The position numbers and the translations under genes were made by a program. From NCBI RefSeq assembly GCF_026340095.1, contig NZ_JAPEPO010000001.1, positions 3,192,501 to 3,256,500 of the forward strand: a stretch of DNA of 64,000 nucleotides. The letters are read 5' to 3'. The notes under the pieces are model-generated. The model did not search any database. It saw only the letters and a list, made by a program, of their open reading frames with translations, and was not told the DNA's origin. Origin of the DNA: Streptomyces sp. NBC_01446. Its GTDB lineage: Bacteria; Actinomycetota; Actinomycetes; Streptomycetales; Streptomycetaceae. Shown here in pieces: positions 31,201 to 39,854 of the stretch (position 1 is its first letter; every line of letters starts with the position of its first letter).

Positions 31201-34200
31201 AAGGCGTCGTAGGTCTGCGTGACCTTCTTGCCCAGCGCGTCGGTGACCTCGGTGACCTGGCCTCGCTCGTCGTAGACGAACGTCGTCGCCTTGTTCAGCG
31301 CGTCGGTCATCGTCGCCGGGAATCCCGTCGGACCGAACTCGCTGTTCGTGCCGGCGTGCCCGTTGGCGTCCGTCACCTTGGTCATCTGGCCGTACGCGTC
31401 GTACTCGTACGACGTCGTGTAGTCCCCTGCCGTCGCCGTGGCGACGCCCTTCGGGTCCGTGACCGTCTTCAGGTTGCCGAACGAGTCGTACCCGAACTGC
31501 CACTTGCGGCCTTCCGGAGACGTCTTCGTGAACAGGTCGGCCGAGAAGCCGTCGAGACGCGTCTGGTATGCGTACTGCTGCGAGTTCGCCGGATACGTGC
31601 CCGGTACGCAGTCCGAGGCCGGAGGCACACCCGCCTTGTTGTTCTCCGCGTCGCGCGACCACAACGGGAAGCCCGTCTTCTGGTCGTAGCAGTACGCGGT
31701 CTTCGCGCCGTTCGCCTCCTCGACATAGGTGACGTTGTTGTCGGCGTCCCAGCTCATCTTCGACGTCTGCGACTTCGCGTTCGTCGTCTGCACCGGACGC
31801 CCGAAGTCGTCCGTCACATACTTCGTGGCGTACGACTCAGCGTCCGTCACCGTCGCGTCGACGAACTTGGCGTTCGTGGCGTTCACCGCGTACGCGAATC
31901 CAGTGCCGCCGCCAACGCGGTCACTGATCGTCTTGGTCCACCAGTGGTACTTCGGGTTGTCGCCCGTCGAGGGCGCGTAGTACGCCATCGACGTCGAGTT
32001 GCCGCGCGGGTCGGTGGCCTTGACCAGCTTGACGTTCTTGTTGCCCTGCGTGGCGTCGTAGGTGAACTTGAAGACCTTCGGCTGCGTGGAGCCGTCACCG
32101 TCGACGAACTGGCCCAACAGGCCCTTGTCCGTGTAGAAGAAGGAGATCTTGCGGCCCGAGATGTCCGTCATGGACTTCACGTGGTCGTAGATCTTGGAGT
32201 TGGTCAGGTTCGTGCCGGTTACCTTGGCGCCCGTGTCGTCAATGTAGTCGTACGACGCGTCGCCCTTCTTGTAGTAGTCGACCGTCAGTGACTGTCGCGC
32301 GGCCGGGTCGGTGATGTAGGTGAGGAACTTGGTCGGCTTGTTGTTGGACTTGCGCTCCTCGTACGTGTACGTCTGCGTGTTGCCGTTCTTGTCGATCGCC
32401 GACGTCATGTAGCCGTCGCAACCGAAGACGAAGCGCGTGCCGTCGGGGCGCGTCAGGGTCCACGCGTCGGGGATCGGGTCGTTGTTCGGCGTGCAGTCCA
32501 GGCCCGACTTCATCGTGACCTTGTAGTGGACGCCCGCCGGAGCCTTCCACGTCCCGTCCGCCTGCTTGGTGAAGACGTGCGTGGTGCCGTCACCGTCGGG
32601 CAGCCGGATCTCAGTCGGGTTCGGATTCGGATGGAAGTCCAGCGGGGCGCCGAGCCGGATCGGCCCCGCCGCTTGCGCCGACCAACCCGCGCCGGAGACG
32701 GTGTCCGAGGTATCGAGGGAGTTGTACGAGAACCGGGCGAAGGTGGTGAGGCCACGGCCCGGGTTCGTGAACGCGTTGTACGACCAGACCGTGTTGCCCG
32801 AGGCGAGGTTGCTCATCACGGTCGAACCGGCGCCGGTGTTCTTGCCGGTGTAGGAGTAGAACTTCTCCAGGCCCAGCGAGTTCGACGTCGGGTCCTCGAC
32901 CGCCACGTTCTGCTTCAGGGACGGGATGCCGCCCGTTCCCGCCGAGAGCCAGCTGCCGTCCGAGATCTTGCGGACGTCCCAGCCGAGGACGTAGTCCGTG
33001 CGCTTGTTGCCCTCGTCCGAGTTGATCGGCGTCTTGACCTGGGCGTGGACCGTCGCCGACTGGGCCGGCTTCAGGTTCGGGACCGCCGTGGAGAGCTGGT
33101 TGCCGCCGTTGGTGACATCCGTGCCGTCGGGCAGCTTCCAGGTGTACGAGAGCTGCCGCTCACCCGCGAGCCACTCGGTGCCGGTCGTGTTCGTCACCGT
33201 CACGTCCACGGAGTACGTGGAGTTCGGCGTCATCCGGGCCGGCGTCTGCGGCGCGTAGTACGTGTTCTCCGACGTGGCGTCCACGTAGATCACGCGAAGC
33301 AGCGGGCCGAGCTGCTGGTCGGCGGTCTCCGATGACAGGAACAGGGTGCGTTCCTGGGGCCCGGTGGCCTCGTTGGCCAGCTTGACCATGGCGCCCTTGT
33401 TGCTGGACGGGGTCTTCACCCAGCCCTGCGTGAGCGACGTGGCGTCCCACCAGTGGCGCCCGACCTCCGAGACCTGCGCGACCGTGTCGGACACCGTGGC
33501 GGAGAAGTCGCCGCCCGGAGCCGTCCAGGGAGTGGTCGACGTGGCGTTGTTCCAGGTCGCCGTCGTCTCGTCGAAGTCCTTGTTCAGGCCGTGGAGTTCG
33601 TAGATCGCGCCGTTGGTGTCGGTCGTCGTCTCCGCGCCCCACATGTAGAGCTTGGAGTCGAGGACCGTCGCCGTTGCCGGGATCGAACTCGTCGGGAACT
33701 TCAGCGCCGAACGCGTCTTGCCGTACGTGCCCGAGTTGTTGCCGACGCTCAGCCACTTCTGCGGCGTGTACGAGAGGATCGTGTCCTCGTTGGTCGTCGG
33801 CTGCTGGGACGAGAGGGTGGTGTCGGTGACGCCGCCCGCCGTGCCCTGGATCAGCTTCATCGTCCGGCCCGCCTTCGGCACGCCGACGATGCGTGTGGGC
33901 GACCCGATGACGGAGCCGTCCTTCGTCTTCACCGCGATTTGGTAGTAGTACGAGCGGCCGATCTCGTCCGTGGACGAATCGGGCGTCGGAGTCGCGGTGG
34001 TGTCGGTGTAGACCGTGCTCGCCTTGTCGACCGGGGCCACCAGCGTGGCCGCGCTCGGCGTGAACACCTGCTGCGTGGAGCGGTGCAGCTGGTACTCGAC
34101 GATGTCCTGGCCGGTGTCGCCGGTCGAGTTGATGTACTTCGACCAGGACAGCTCCGGGCCCGTGTCGTGCACGATCGTCGGCGAGTTGAGCGCCGAGCCG

Positions 34201-36143
34201 ACTTTGCCGTACGTGACGGTCAGGCGCGGGTACGAGGAGGTCTCGCCGCCGTAGTCGCCGTCACCGGACTCGTACCGCGGACCACCGGTGGGCGTCGCGG
34301 CCAGAGTGTCGTCCTTCGCCTGGATCACGAAGCCGTTGTTCGTGGCCGTGCCCGAGACCCACTTCTGCACGGTGTCCGTCACCGCGAAGTCGTGCCACTG
34401 GTTGTACTCGCCCGTGTTCTTGACGATCTGGGCGGGGTTCACCAGACGGATCGAGTCCGCGATGTTCCGGGTCGTGGAACTGCCGGTGTCCCCCAGAACG
34501 ATCTTCCCCGCGTTGCCCTTGGAGAAGTAGAACTGGGTGCTGTTCACCGTCTTCCACGCGGCCGCGGTGCCCGACTGATTGACCGTCCCGGTCCCGGTGC
34601 CGTCCCGGTGCGTGATCGTGTATGGCGCCGCTGTCGCCCCGTCCGAGGCCGGCGGGAAGTGCGCCTCGACCCGGTAGGACGCCGTCTCCGCGATCTGCGG
34701 CTGCCAGGTGTACGTCTCGCCGGTCAGGCTGTTCTTGTTGTAGGCGAAGTCGTCGTTGGTCGCAGCCCCGCCGGTCGTCGTCGCCCGGGGCCACTCGCCG
34801 ACGGCGGCCGTACCGGTGTCGCCGTCATCGATCTGGACGGTGGTACCGGAGAGCTCACCCGACAGCGCACTGGTGTTGGACCACGTGGCGCCCGACTCGG
34901 TCCACGGGCCGGTGGCCCGGTGGACCTCCATCGTGACGTCATTGGCGTTGGTCGTGTGCGCCTGGTCGAAGTACATACCCAGACGCGCCGAGTCGATCTT
35001 CGTCCCCGCCGGGATCTCGTCCAGCGGGAACTGGATCAGCGACCGCGCGATACCCGTGTCGGTCTTGCCGGCGGACATCTTCCAGGTGTTGTTGAAGTTC
35101 GCCGCCGGCTGGTCCGAGAGGACCATCGTGTCCTGCGACTGCGATGGAGTCGGCGTGATCGTGATCGTCGGATCGATCGACACCGGGTACTGCCGCTTCG
35201 GCGAAGCCAGCCACTTGGCGTCCGGCGTGACGACGATCTGCCAGTGCTTGCCGTCCTTGACCAGCTTCTGCTGGACCTTGGGGCTGTACGACACCCCGTA
35301 CGGGGAGCCCGCGTTCTTGTGGGTGTCCGACATGTACGCGGCCGGAATCGTCATCACGGGCGTGTTCGGCAGCTCGCCGTACAGCTCGATCGAGCCGTTC
35401 TTCCGCGCCTTCGGCGTCAGACCGTCCGTGTCGAGAGTGAAGGTGTAGGAGACGGGCCCGTCCGGCGCCTTCGCCAGGACGATGTTCTCCTTCACCCGGC
35501 CAGGACCGACCCGGTACTCCAGGTCCGCACCGCCGGCCGCCGCGTCCTTGTAGACCACGGTCGAACCCTTGGCCTTCGGGTCGACCGATTTCCCGGCGCC
35601 CTTGAGACCCAGCGTCACCGCCGGACCGTCCGCGCCCGCCTGGAACTTCAGCAGCTTGTCCGGGTCCGAACCGAACCAACTGCGCGCAGAGTTGGATGTG
35701 TTGGCGAAGTCGTAGCCCTTGGCCTTGGTCGCGTCGACACCCGTGTCGATCGACTTCCACGACTTCTTCTTGCCGGAACCCGTGGGGTACGCGGTCGGTA
35801 CCTGGGAGAGCTCAGCCTGGATCTGCCCGTTGGACAGCCGCCAGAAGCGCGCGTGCTCCGTGCGGCGGGACGTCAGCTCCTTGACCCGCTTGGGCTTAGC
35901 GGCCTTCTTGCCCTTCGGGAGCTTCTCGCGACTGGCTATCTCCAGCTTCCCGCCCGTCGGCGGTTTGGCCTGATCCTCGCCGTCGTCGTCCGAGAACCAG
36001 CCCTTGACCGTGTCGAAGACGCCCTTGTCGTCTCCGTGCTTGCCGGAACCCGGCGCGGAGGCGTAGGCGATCTGCGGCAGTGCGGTACTCGCCACCGCCG
36101 ACACCACAAGGCAGGAGATCAATCTCCCATAGCGGACTTTCAC
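27396..36143 (-). CDS. Giant secreted RHS/YD-repeat polymorphic toxin 2
   Basis: 2,915 aa from GTG 36143 (GGAAAGG upstream; KVRYGR then a Sec signal peptide ending PQIAYA, as in RHS 1). An upstream in-frame start at 36401 would place 86 residues before the signal peptide. The architecture is the same as RHS 1: TSRRTEHARFW linker, DNRLRE domain (SQDTMVLSDQP), golvesin-like domain, second DNRLRE domain, RHS/YD shell with an extra 17-residue insertion (around 32200, YDYIDDTGAKVTGTN), golvesin-like insert, and RHS core ending GGNPTSFVELDGH. The 274-residue tip carries a PD-(D/E)XK nuclease-like motif and a hydrophobic end. Shell identity to RHS 1 is very high and patchy, at some 300-bp stretches nearly complete. 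Confidence 0.9.
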   Translation of the reverse strand: MKVRYGRLISCLVVSAVASTALPQIAYASAPGSGKHGDDKGVFDTVKGWFSDDDGEDQAKPPTGGKLEIASREKLPKGKKAAKPKRVKELTSRRTEHARFWRLSNGQIQAELSQVPTAYPTGSGKKKSWKSIDTGVDATKAKGYDFANTSNSARSWFGSDPDKLLKFQAGADGPAVTLGLKGAGKSVDPKAKGSTVVYKDAAAGGADLEYRVGPGRVKENIVLAKAPDGPVSYTFTLDTDGLTPKARKNGSIELYGELPNTPVMTIPAAYMSDTHKNAGSPYGVSYSPKVQQKLVKDGKHWQIVVTPDAKWLASPKRQYPVSIDPTITITPTPSQSQDTMVLSDQPAANFNNTWKMSAGKTDTGIARSLIQFPLDEIPAGTKIDSARLGMYFDQAHTTNANDVTMEVHRATGPWTESGATWSNTSALSGELSGTTVQIDDGDTGTAAVGEWPRATTTGGAATNDDFAYNKNSLTGETYTWQPQIAETASYRVEAHFPPASDGATAAPYTITHRDGTGTGTVNQSGTAAAWKTVNSTQFYFSKGNAGKIVLGDTGSSTTRNIADSIRLVNPAQIVKNTGEYNQWHDFAVTDTVQKWVSGTATNNGFVIQAKDDTLAATPTGGPRYESGDGDYGGETSSYPRLTVTYGKVGSALNSPTIVHDTGPELSWSKYINSTGDTGQDIVEYQLHRSTQQVFTPSAATLVAPVDKASTVYTDTTATPTPDSSTDEIGRSYYYQIAVKTKDGSVIGSPTRIVGVPKAGRTMKLIQGTAGGVTDTTLSSQQPTTNEDTILSYTPQKWLSVGNNSGTYGKTRSALKFPTSSIPATATVLDSKLYMWGAETTTDTNGAIYELHGLNKDFDETTATWNNATSTTPWTAPGGDFSATVSDTVAQVSEVGRHWWDATSLTQGWVKTPSSNKGAMVKLANEATGPQERTLFLSSETADQQLGPLLRVIYVDATSENTYYAPQTPARMTPNSTYSVDVTVTNTTGTEWLAGERQLSYTWKLPDGTDVTNGGNQLSTAVPNLKPAQSATVHAQVKTPINSDEGNKRTDYVLGWDVRKISDGSWLSAGTGGIPSLKQNVAVEDPTSNSLGLEKFYSYTGKNTGAGSTVMSNLASGNTVWSYNAFTNPGRGLTTFARFSYNSLDTSDTVSGAGWSAQAAGPIRLGAPLDFHPNPNPTEIRLPDGDGTTHVFTKQADGTWKAPAGVHYKVTMKSGLDCTPNNDPIPDAWTLTRPDGTRFVFGCDGYMTSAIDKNGNTQTYTYEERKSNNKPTKFLTYITDPAARQSLTVDYYKKGDASYDYIDDTGAKVTGTNLTNSKIYDHVKSMTDISGRKISFFYTDKGLLGQFVDGDGSTQPKVFKFTYDATQGNKNVKLVKATDPRGNSTSMAYYAPSTGDNPKYHWWTKTISDRVGGGTGFAYAVNATNAKFVDATVTDAESYATKYVTDDFGRPVQTTNAKSQTSKMSWDADNNVTYVEEANGAKTAYCYDQKTGFPLWSRDAENNKAGVPPASDCVPGTYPANSQQYAYQTRLDGFSADLFTKTSPEGRKWQFGYDSFGNLKTVTDPKGVATATAGDYTTSYEYDAYGQMTKVTDANGHAGTNSEFGPTGFPATMTDALNKATTFVYDERGQVTEVTDALGKKVTQTYDAFGRALVSTAPKDQAAGVLITTPAPVYDANDNVTKSTAPNGAVSTAVYDNADQVTSATAPTNNNTTVPRTSSYTYDKVGNLRTTTEPKGSVTTSDATDYVTTNKYDELYQLSSVVNADQGKISYEYDTVGNVTKVIAPTKNASADTTDFTSRTDYDMDHRVTQVTDAAGKFTKQSYDRDGLVTSSTDQENNTSTVTYDERGMQSEVKVPYDGTTYRISKFEYDQVGNTTKVITPRGTATANADDFASRTTYDELNRPKRQYQPYDPNDARYNKADVYTETTYDAVGRVAKTSMPPSQGETVRNDTVFEYFDNGWPMKSTDPWDIVTTYEYDDLGKQTKRTLTSAGGSSDRTMTWDYYPDGSLKSKADAGVPVGKSVVLTDNSDTQNTSSTGTWTKGDITGQQGYDHRTHAAGTGTDAYTWTLNVPTDGTYTAYVKFPKVTGAATTAKYTLTHGTTAEPPVSKDQSAGTGTWVSLGSYSLKQSEETKLKLDQNSAGTAVADAVKLVRDTTGVTDNEKKSFTYAYDVNGNLTSIDDTSSGAVIDAYTVAYTGLNQVQKVTEALAGQEKKATSYTYDANGQPETVTHPDQFSKYTYDLRELVKTVSVGNTPTDASPKVTAYTYTDRGQALRETKANSNTVDYEYFANGALKSTTEQKGSGTLVSSHTYAYDANGNKAQDVAKKMNADDHAAYLASTTDYSYDPASRLTKSVKTGNGAAAETYVHDDNANVVSQTVGGVSTTFDYDRNRLLSVTSAGALPTNYTYDPFGRQESVQSGGKVIERSVYDGFDHVVESEKTDDAGTVKSTKYTFDPLDRTASKTADGKTTDFDYLGLSGEVLDEKVAGQLTKSYQYSPWGQRLSQATRNSDGTTEDGYYGYNSHTDVETVTDKNGDAKATYGYTAYGADDKSEFTGIDKPDTADPTKEAYNPYRYNAKRWDAQSGTYDMGFRDYSPGLNRFTTRDMYNGALADMDLGADPFTGNRYAFGGGNPTSFVELDGHRPADCNEPGATCRMNSAGGWDVGFAAAALPGKYGNKTSRHDEAQARAILEIEAQAASAGATDFQVLPPTKIAGANKECMYPRNGDRGKVRGNRGLAVPDCSYGTPDILGYDAKSDVYYVWEVKSAGDANKAVPEAQWYVNRLRSQGKKAVLGWMMGGPYDVGNGDKVMGPEEGAVIYGRQSNKKFQKIYNNSPMAVARQALQNNTPQPSAGPGPGTYPGTVYQPGVGTRPQSSSGGFDPMLIPIVVLVVGGGIALAPEEAAATVVAGTIYGLAA

Positions 36144-36307
36144 GTCCTGTGCCCTTTCCTTTGCGGCACGCCCCCCTTCCGTGCGGTATTCCCTGCGCAC
36201 GTAATGCGGGCACGCCTGATCTCCGAACGGCGAATTGCGTCCGGACGTCTGGTGTGTGCCACTCGGGAGGGTCGGCATCTGGGCAGCGCGGATTGACCGA
36301 CGTACGT

Positions 36308-36339
36308 CCGGAAGGCCCATGGCCGAAAAGGCCTTCCGG
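36308..36339 (-). promoter_or_regulatory. Hairpin in the RHS 2 leader
   Basis: ccggaaggcc (36308-36317) and ggccttccgg (36330-36339) are perfect 10-bp arms with a 12-nt loop, between the predicted promoter and the GTG start. RHS 1 has a different palindrome at the equivalent place (19428-19451). Confidence 0.5.
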
Positions 36340-36385
36340 GCATGCGTCGGTCGGTTTCTGGTTTCCTCCTTCGTGGGCGGACGAT

Positions 36386-36414
36386 TTCTAATCAGGCGCA
36401 CATGGCCATGTCAA
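36386..36414 (-). promoter_or_regulatory. Predicted promoter of RHS gene 2
   Basis: Minus strand TTGACA, 17-nt spacer, TTAGAA. A perfect -35 hexamer in a GC-rich genome is a good sign. It implies a leader of about 235 nt that contains the hairpin at 36308-36339. Confidence 0.45.
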
Positions 36415-36747
36415 CAGGGGGAATCAATCGGGCAGTTGGCCCGTCACGGGTCGGATCACCCGGAGATGATCTAGACCCGGCACCCGCTCCAAGCGCATGC
36501 CGGGCCGGTATACAGCCGGCGGGACAAACGACGGCGCGGTTTCTATTCACCGAAACAGTTCCGGGTCAACTGCGGGCACAATTCGGGGCGTTCCGCGGGG
36601 TGTTCTGAGTACGTTTGGGCTCCGTCCCTTTCGCCCGTTTGTTCCGGACGCTGGAACCGCCGCGCCCCGATGCGGTATAACCGCCCGGTTCTCCGCCGAG
36701 CGCGACGCATTCGCGCGAGGAATGCTCGCCTCACGAAAGCCAGGCCC

Positions 36748-37371
36748 ATGCCATCGCCCGAACAGTCAGAGCCGACCGAACCCACCGACACGGCGGAAAC
36801 GACCACGGAAGCAGCCGAGGCGCCCGACGAAGCCGCGGGCACCAAGGACACCGAGGGAGCGAAGGAGGCGAAGGAGCCGCAGTCCTCGGACGAGTCCAAG
36901 AACACGGATGGCGCCGACGACGCCAAGCACGGCAAGGGCGTTGACCGTCGAGGCATAGCCGCCAGCGCCGTCGTCGTCGCCGCCTGTGCCGGGCTCGTGC
37001 TCTACGGCGTGCTCGACACCGACGAGAAGCCCGAGCGTCACGTCCCCACCGCCTCCGTGACATACGAGGTCAGTGGCGAAGGCACCGCCGATCTCACCTG
37101 GCAGGCCCGCAGCGAGTCCGGCAAGGCCGTCGAAGCGCGCGGCGTCACGCTGCCCTGGAAGAAGACGGTGCGCGTGCCGCTCGGCAAGCCGCCCATCGTG
37201 ACCATCACGCTCGGCGAGAAGGGCGGGCGGGCCAGCTGCCAGCTCGCCGTCCGCGGCAAGCACGTCCAAACAGCCACCGCCTACGGCAAGTTCGGCCGCG
37301 CCACGTGCCAGGGCGAGCTGCCCGCGCCCGAGGTCTCCGAGTCCCCGGCGAGCGCGCAGGGAGAGCAATGA
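36748..37371 (+). CDS. MmpS-like single-pass membrane protein
   Basis: 207 aa from ATG 36748. Acidic, disordered cytoplasmic N-terminus (about 1-70, rich in Glu, Thr, Lys), one transmembrane helix (about 75-95, IAASAVVVAACAGLVLYGVL), then an extracytoplasmic beta domain: VTYEVSGEGTADLTWQ, LPWKKTVRVPLGKPPIVTITL, SCQLAVRGKHVQTATAYG, ATCQGELP, with two Cys placed as in MmpS proteins. MmpS proteins assist MMPL/RND transporters in mycobacteria, but here the next gene is an amidase; an MMPL transporter gene lies 21 kb away. Its stop codon overlaps the amidase start by one base (TGATG), so the two are one operon. Confidence 0.75.
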   Translation: MPSPEQSEPTEPTDTAETTTEAAEAPDEAAGTKDTEGAKEAKEPQSSDESKNTDGADDAKHGKGVDRRGIAASAVVVAACAGLVLYGVLDTDEKPERHVPTASVTYEVSGEGTADLTWQARSESGKAVEARGVTLPWKKTVRVPLGKPPIVTITLGEKGGRASCQLAVRGKHVQTATAYGKFGRATCQGELPAPEVSESPASAQGEQ

Positions 37372-39764
37372 TGTACCCGAGTCTCGGCCGCCAGGCCGCC
37401 CGTACCGCGCTCGCCGCCGCCGTCGTGCTCAGCGTCGTCTCCCTGTCGGGGCGGTCGCAGCCCGCCGCCGCGCATGCCACCGTGCACAAGGGAGCCGTCC
37501 ACACTGTCGCCGTGCCGCACGGGACCGACCCCGGCAGGGGTGTCCTCACCGCCCGTTCGACCGAGCCGTTCAGCATGCTCGGCGTCACCTGGTCCGACCC
37601 TGACGCCACGCTCGGTGACGGCACCGCCGAGATCCGTACCCGCAGCGCGGAGACCGGGCGCTGGTCGGCCTGGCGCACGCTGGAACTGGACGTCCACGCA
37701 CCGGAGTCGGGCCCCGACCACACGAAGGCCGGCGTGCGCGGTGGGACCCAGCCCCTGTGGGTCGGCGCGTCCGACGGCGTGCAGGCGCGCGTCACCGGCG
37801 CGAAGCTGCCCGCCGGGCTGCGCATGGACCTCGTCGACCCCGACGCCGGAGCACGGGTCTCCGCGGAATCGACGGAGAGGACCGCCTCGGCGGCCGGGCA
37901 GCCGGACATCACCTCGCGCGCCGGCTGGGGCGCCGACGAGTCGATCGTCCCCGACCCGCCGACGTACACGACCGACACGAAGGCCGTGTTCGTGCACCAC
38001 ACGGCGGGGACGAACGACTACACGTGCGCCGAGTCCGCGTCGATCATCCGCGGCATCCTCACGTACCACGTGAAGAGCAACGGCTGGAACGACATCGGCT
38101 ACAACTTCCTCGTCGACAAGTGCGGCACGATCTTCGAGGGCCGCGCCGGCGGGCTCGACAAGCCCGTGTACGGCGCCCACACCTACGGCTTCAACACCGA
38201 CACGAGCGGAGTCGCCGTCCTCGGCGACTTCAACACCGCGACCTCCACCCCCGCGGTGCGGGACTCGATCGCCCAACTCGCCGCATGGAAGCTCGGGTTG
38301 TACGGGATCAATCCGGCGGGCACCGTGGTGATGGCGGCCGGGGCGGACAACGGGAAGTTCACGCAGGGCCAGTTGGTGACGATGAGCCGGATCTCCGGGC
38401 ATCGCGACGGCTACCCGACCGAGTGCCCCGGCACCAACCTCTACGGCGACCTGCCCGCCATCCGCACGCTCGCCGCGTCGAAGAACACACCCGCCAAGGG
38501 CGCCGACGTGAACGGGGACGGCCACGCCGACCTGGCCGCCGACATCCCGAAAGCCACCGCGAACAATCTGGCGGGAGCCGGCCAGGTCAGCGTCGTACCC
38601 GGCGCCCGGACCTCGCCCTACGCGGCAAACAAGACAGTCGTCACGCAGGAGTCCGAGGGCGTGCCCGGCGGCTCCGAGGCCGGAGACGGCTTCGGCTCCG
38701 CGACCGCGTACGGCGACCTCGACCACGACGGTTACACCGACCTCGTGGTCGCGTCTCCCGGCGAGGAGGTCACCGCGGGCGCGAGCGACGAGGGCGGCGT
38801 GAGCGTGCTGCGCGGCACGGCCAACGGGCTCACCGGACAGGCCGGAATGATCAACGAGCCGGCTGCGGTGCGCACGAACGGCGCGAAGTTCGGGGCCACG
38901 CTCGCCACCGGTGACTTCGACGGGGACGGCGGCGACGACATCCTCGCCGTGGCGCCCGGAGCCGGGCGTGCCTGGACCGTCGACGGCGCCGACCGGGCCT
39001 TCTCCCCCGCGATCGCCCTCTCCGACGGTCCGGTGCAGGGCGCCTCCGTGGCCACCGGGGACTTCGACCACGATGGATTCGACGACGCGGCGATCACGTT
39101 CGGCACGGCGGCGGGCGACAGGCCCCTCGTCGTGGTGCGCGGTTCGTCGAGCGGACTGGATACCTCCGAGCCCGCCGTCCTCGCGGGCGCGGGCGGACGG
39201 TCCCTGGCCTCCGGCGACCTGAACGGCGACGGCTTCACCGACCTGGCCGTGGGGCGTCCCGACGTGGTGGACGGCGGCGAGATCACCACGTACCACGGCT
39301 CGGCGGACGGGCTCACGACGACCGGTGCGGCTGTCGTGGCGCGAGGTGAGCTGGAAGGAGCGGAATCCGGGGGCGAGTTGGGTGCCTCCGTGGCCGTGAG
39401 CGACACGGACGGCGACGGGTACGCCGACGTGCTCGCCGGTGCGCCCGGAGACGACTCCGGCGCGGGCCGCGCGTTCCTGCTGCGCGGTGGCGCGAACGGG
39501 CTCGGCGTGGCGGGCGCAGTCACGTACGTCCAGGGAGCGGGCCCGGTGCCGGGCGCGGCCGAGGCCGGTGACCGGTTCGGTTCCGCCGTCACCGTCGCCG
39601 ATCTCACCGGGGACGGCATCGCCGGTCTGGCGATCGGCGCCGAAGGCGAGAACGCGGGCGACGGGACCGTGATGACCGTGAGCGGCGGAACGGGAACCTC
39701 GTACGGGCCGACCGCTCTCGGAACGACCGCCGGTGCCGGTATCGGCGGTGAACTGACCAGGTGA
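37371..39764 (+). CDS. Secreted N-acetylmuramoyl-L-alanine amidase (PGRP) with FG-GAP repeats
   Basis: 797 aa from ATG 37371, overlapping the previous stop codon. Signal peptide about 1-35 (RTALAAAVVLSVVSLSGRSQPAAA). Beta domain (about 45-160), then a peptidoglycan-recognition amidase domain about 180-370: AVFVHHTAG (zinc His209), GWNDIGYNFLVDKCGTIFEGRAGG, GAHTYGFNTDTSGVAVLGDF, SGHRDGYPTECPG (zinc His344 and Cys352). From about 378 to the end are seven or so FG-GAP repeats with Ca-binding DxDxDGxxD loops (DVNGDGHADL, DLDHDGYTDL, DFDGDGGDDI), predicted to form a beta-propeller. It should cleave the MurNAc-L-Ala bond in the wall. Paralogous to the next gene. Confidence 0.9.
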   Translation: MYPSLGRQAARTALAAAVVLSVVSLSGRSQPAAAHATVHKGAVHTVAVPHGTDPGRGVLTARSTEPFSMLGVTWSDPDATLGDGTAEIRTRSAETGRWSAWRTLELDVHAPESGPDHTKAGVRGGTQPLWVGASDGVQARVTGAKLPAGLRMDLVDPDAGARVSAESTERTASAAGQPDITSRAGWGADESIVPDPPTYTTDTKAVFVHHTAGTNDYTCAESASIIRGILTYHVKSNGWNDIGYNFLVDKCGTIFEGRAGGLDKPVYGAHTYGFNTDTSGVAVLGDFNTATSTPAVRDSIAQLAAWKLGLYGINPAGTVVMAAGADNGKFTQGQLVTMSRISGHRDGYPTECPGTNLYGDLPAIRTLAASKNTPAKGADVNGDGHADLAADIPKATANNLAGAGQVSVVPGARTSPYAANKTVVTQESEGVPGGSEAGDGFGSATAYGDLDHDGYTDLVVASPGEEVTAGASDEGGVSVLRGTANGLTGQAGMINEPAAVRTNGAKFGATLATGDFDGDGGDDILAVAPGAGRAWTVDGADRAFSPAIALSDGPVQGASVATGDFDHDGFDDAAITFGTAAGDRPLVVVRGSSSGLDTSEPAVLAGAGGRSLASGDLNGDGFTDLAVGRPDVVDGGEITTYHGSADGLTTTGAAVVARGELEGAESGGELGASVAVSDTDGDGYADVLAGAPGDDSGAGRAFLLRGGANGLGVAGAVTYVQGAGPVPGAAEAGDRFGSAVTVADLTGDGIAGLAIGAEGENAGDGTVMTVSGGTGTSYGPTALGTTAGAGIGGELTR

Positions 39765-39854
39765 CCGCCAGGTGTCTTCCGGACTACTTACAGGTGAGTT
39801 ACAGCACACCAGTACAACCAGTGACGTTTACCGACGGTCAACCGCTGAATAGAG

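Larger units (their letters stand above)
36144..36747. other. 604-bp divergent intergenic region
   Basis: Separates RHS 2 (minus) from the MmpS-like gene (plus). It contains the predicted RHS 2 promoter (36386-36414), an RBS-like gaaggaggaaac on the minus strand at 36361-36372, and a hairpin (36308-36339). No credible gene on either strand; the remaining 300 bp toward 36747 presumably hold the promoter of the MmpS-amidase genes. Confidence 0.5.

Noticed and set aside
36402..36747. A small gene in the RHS 2/MmpS intergenic region
   Set aside because: Open frames here have no RBS, no recognisable domain and inconsistent composition. The region is better read as divergent promoter sequence.
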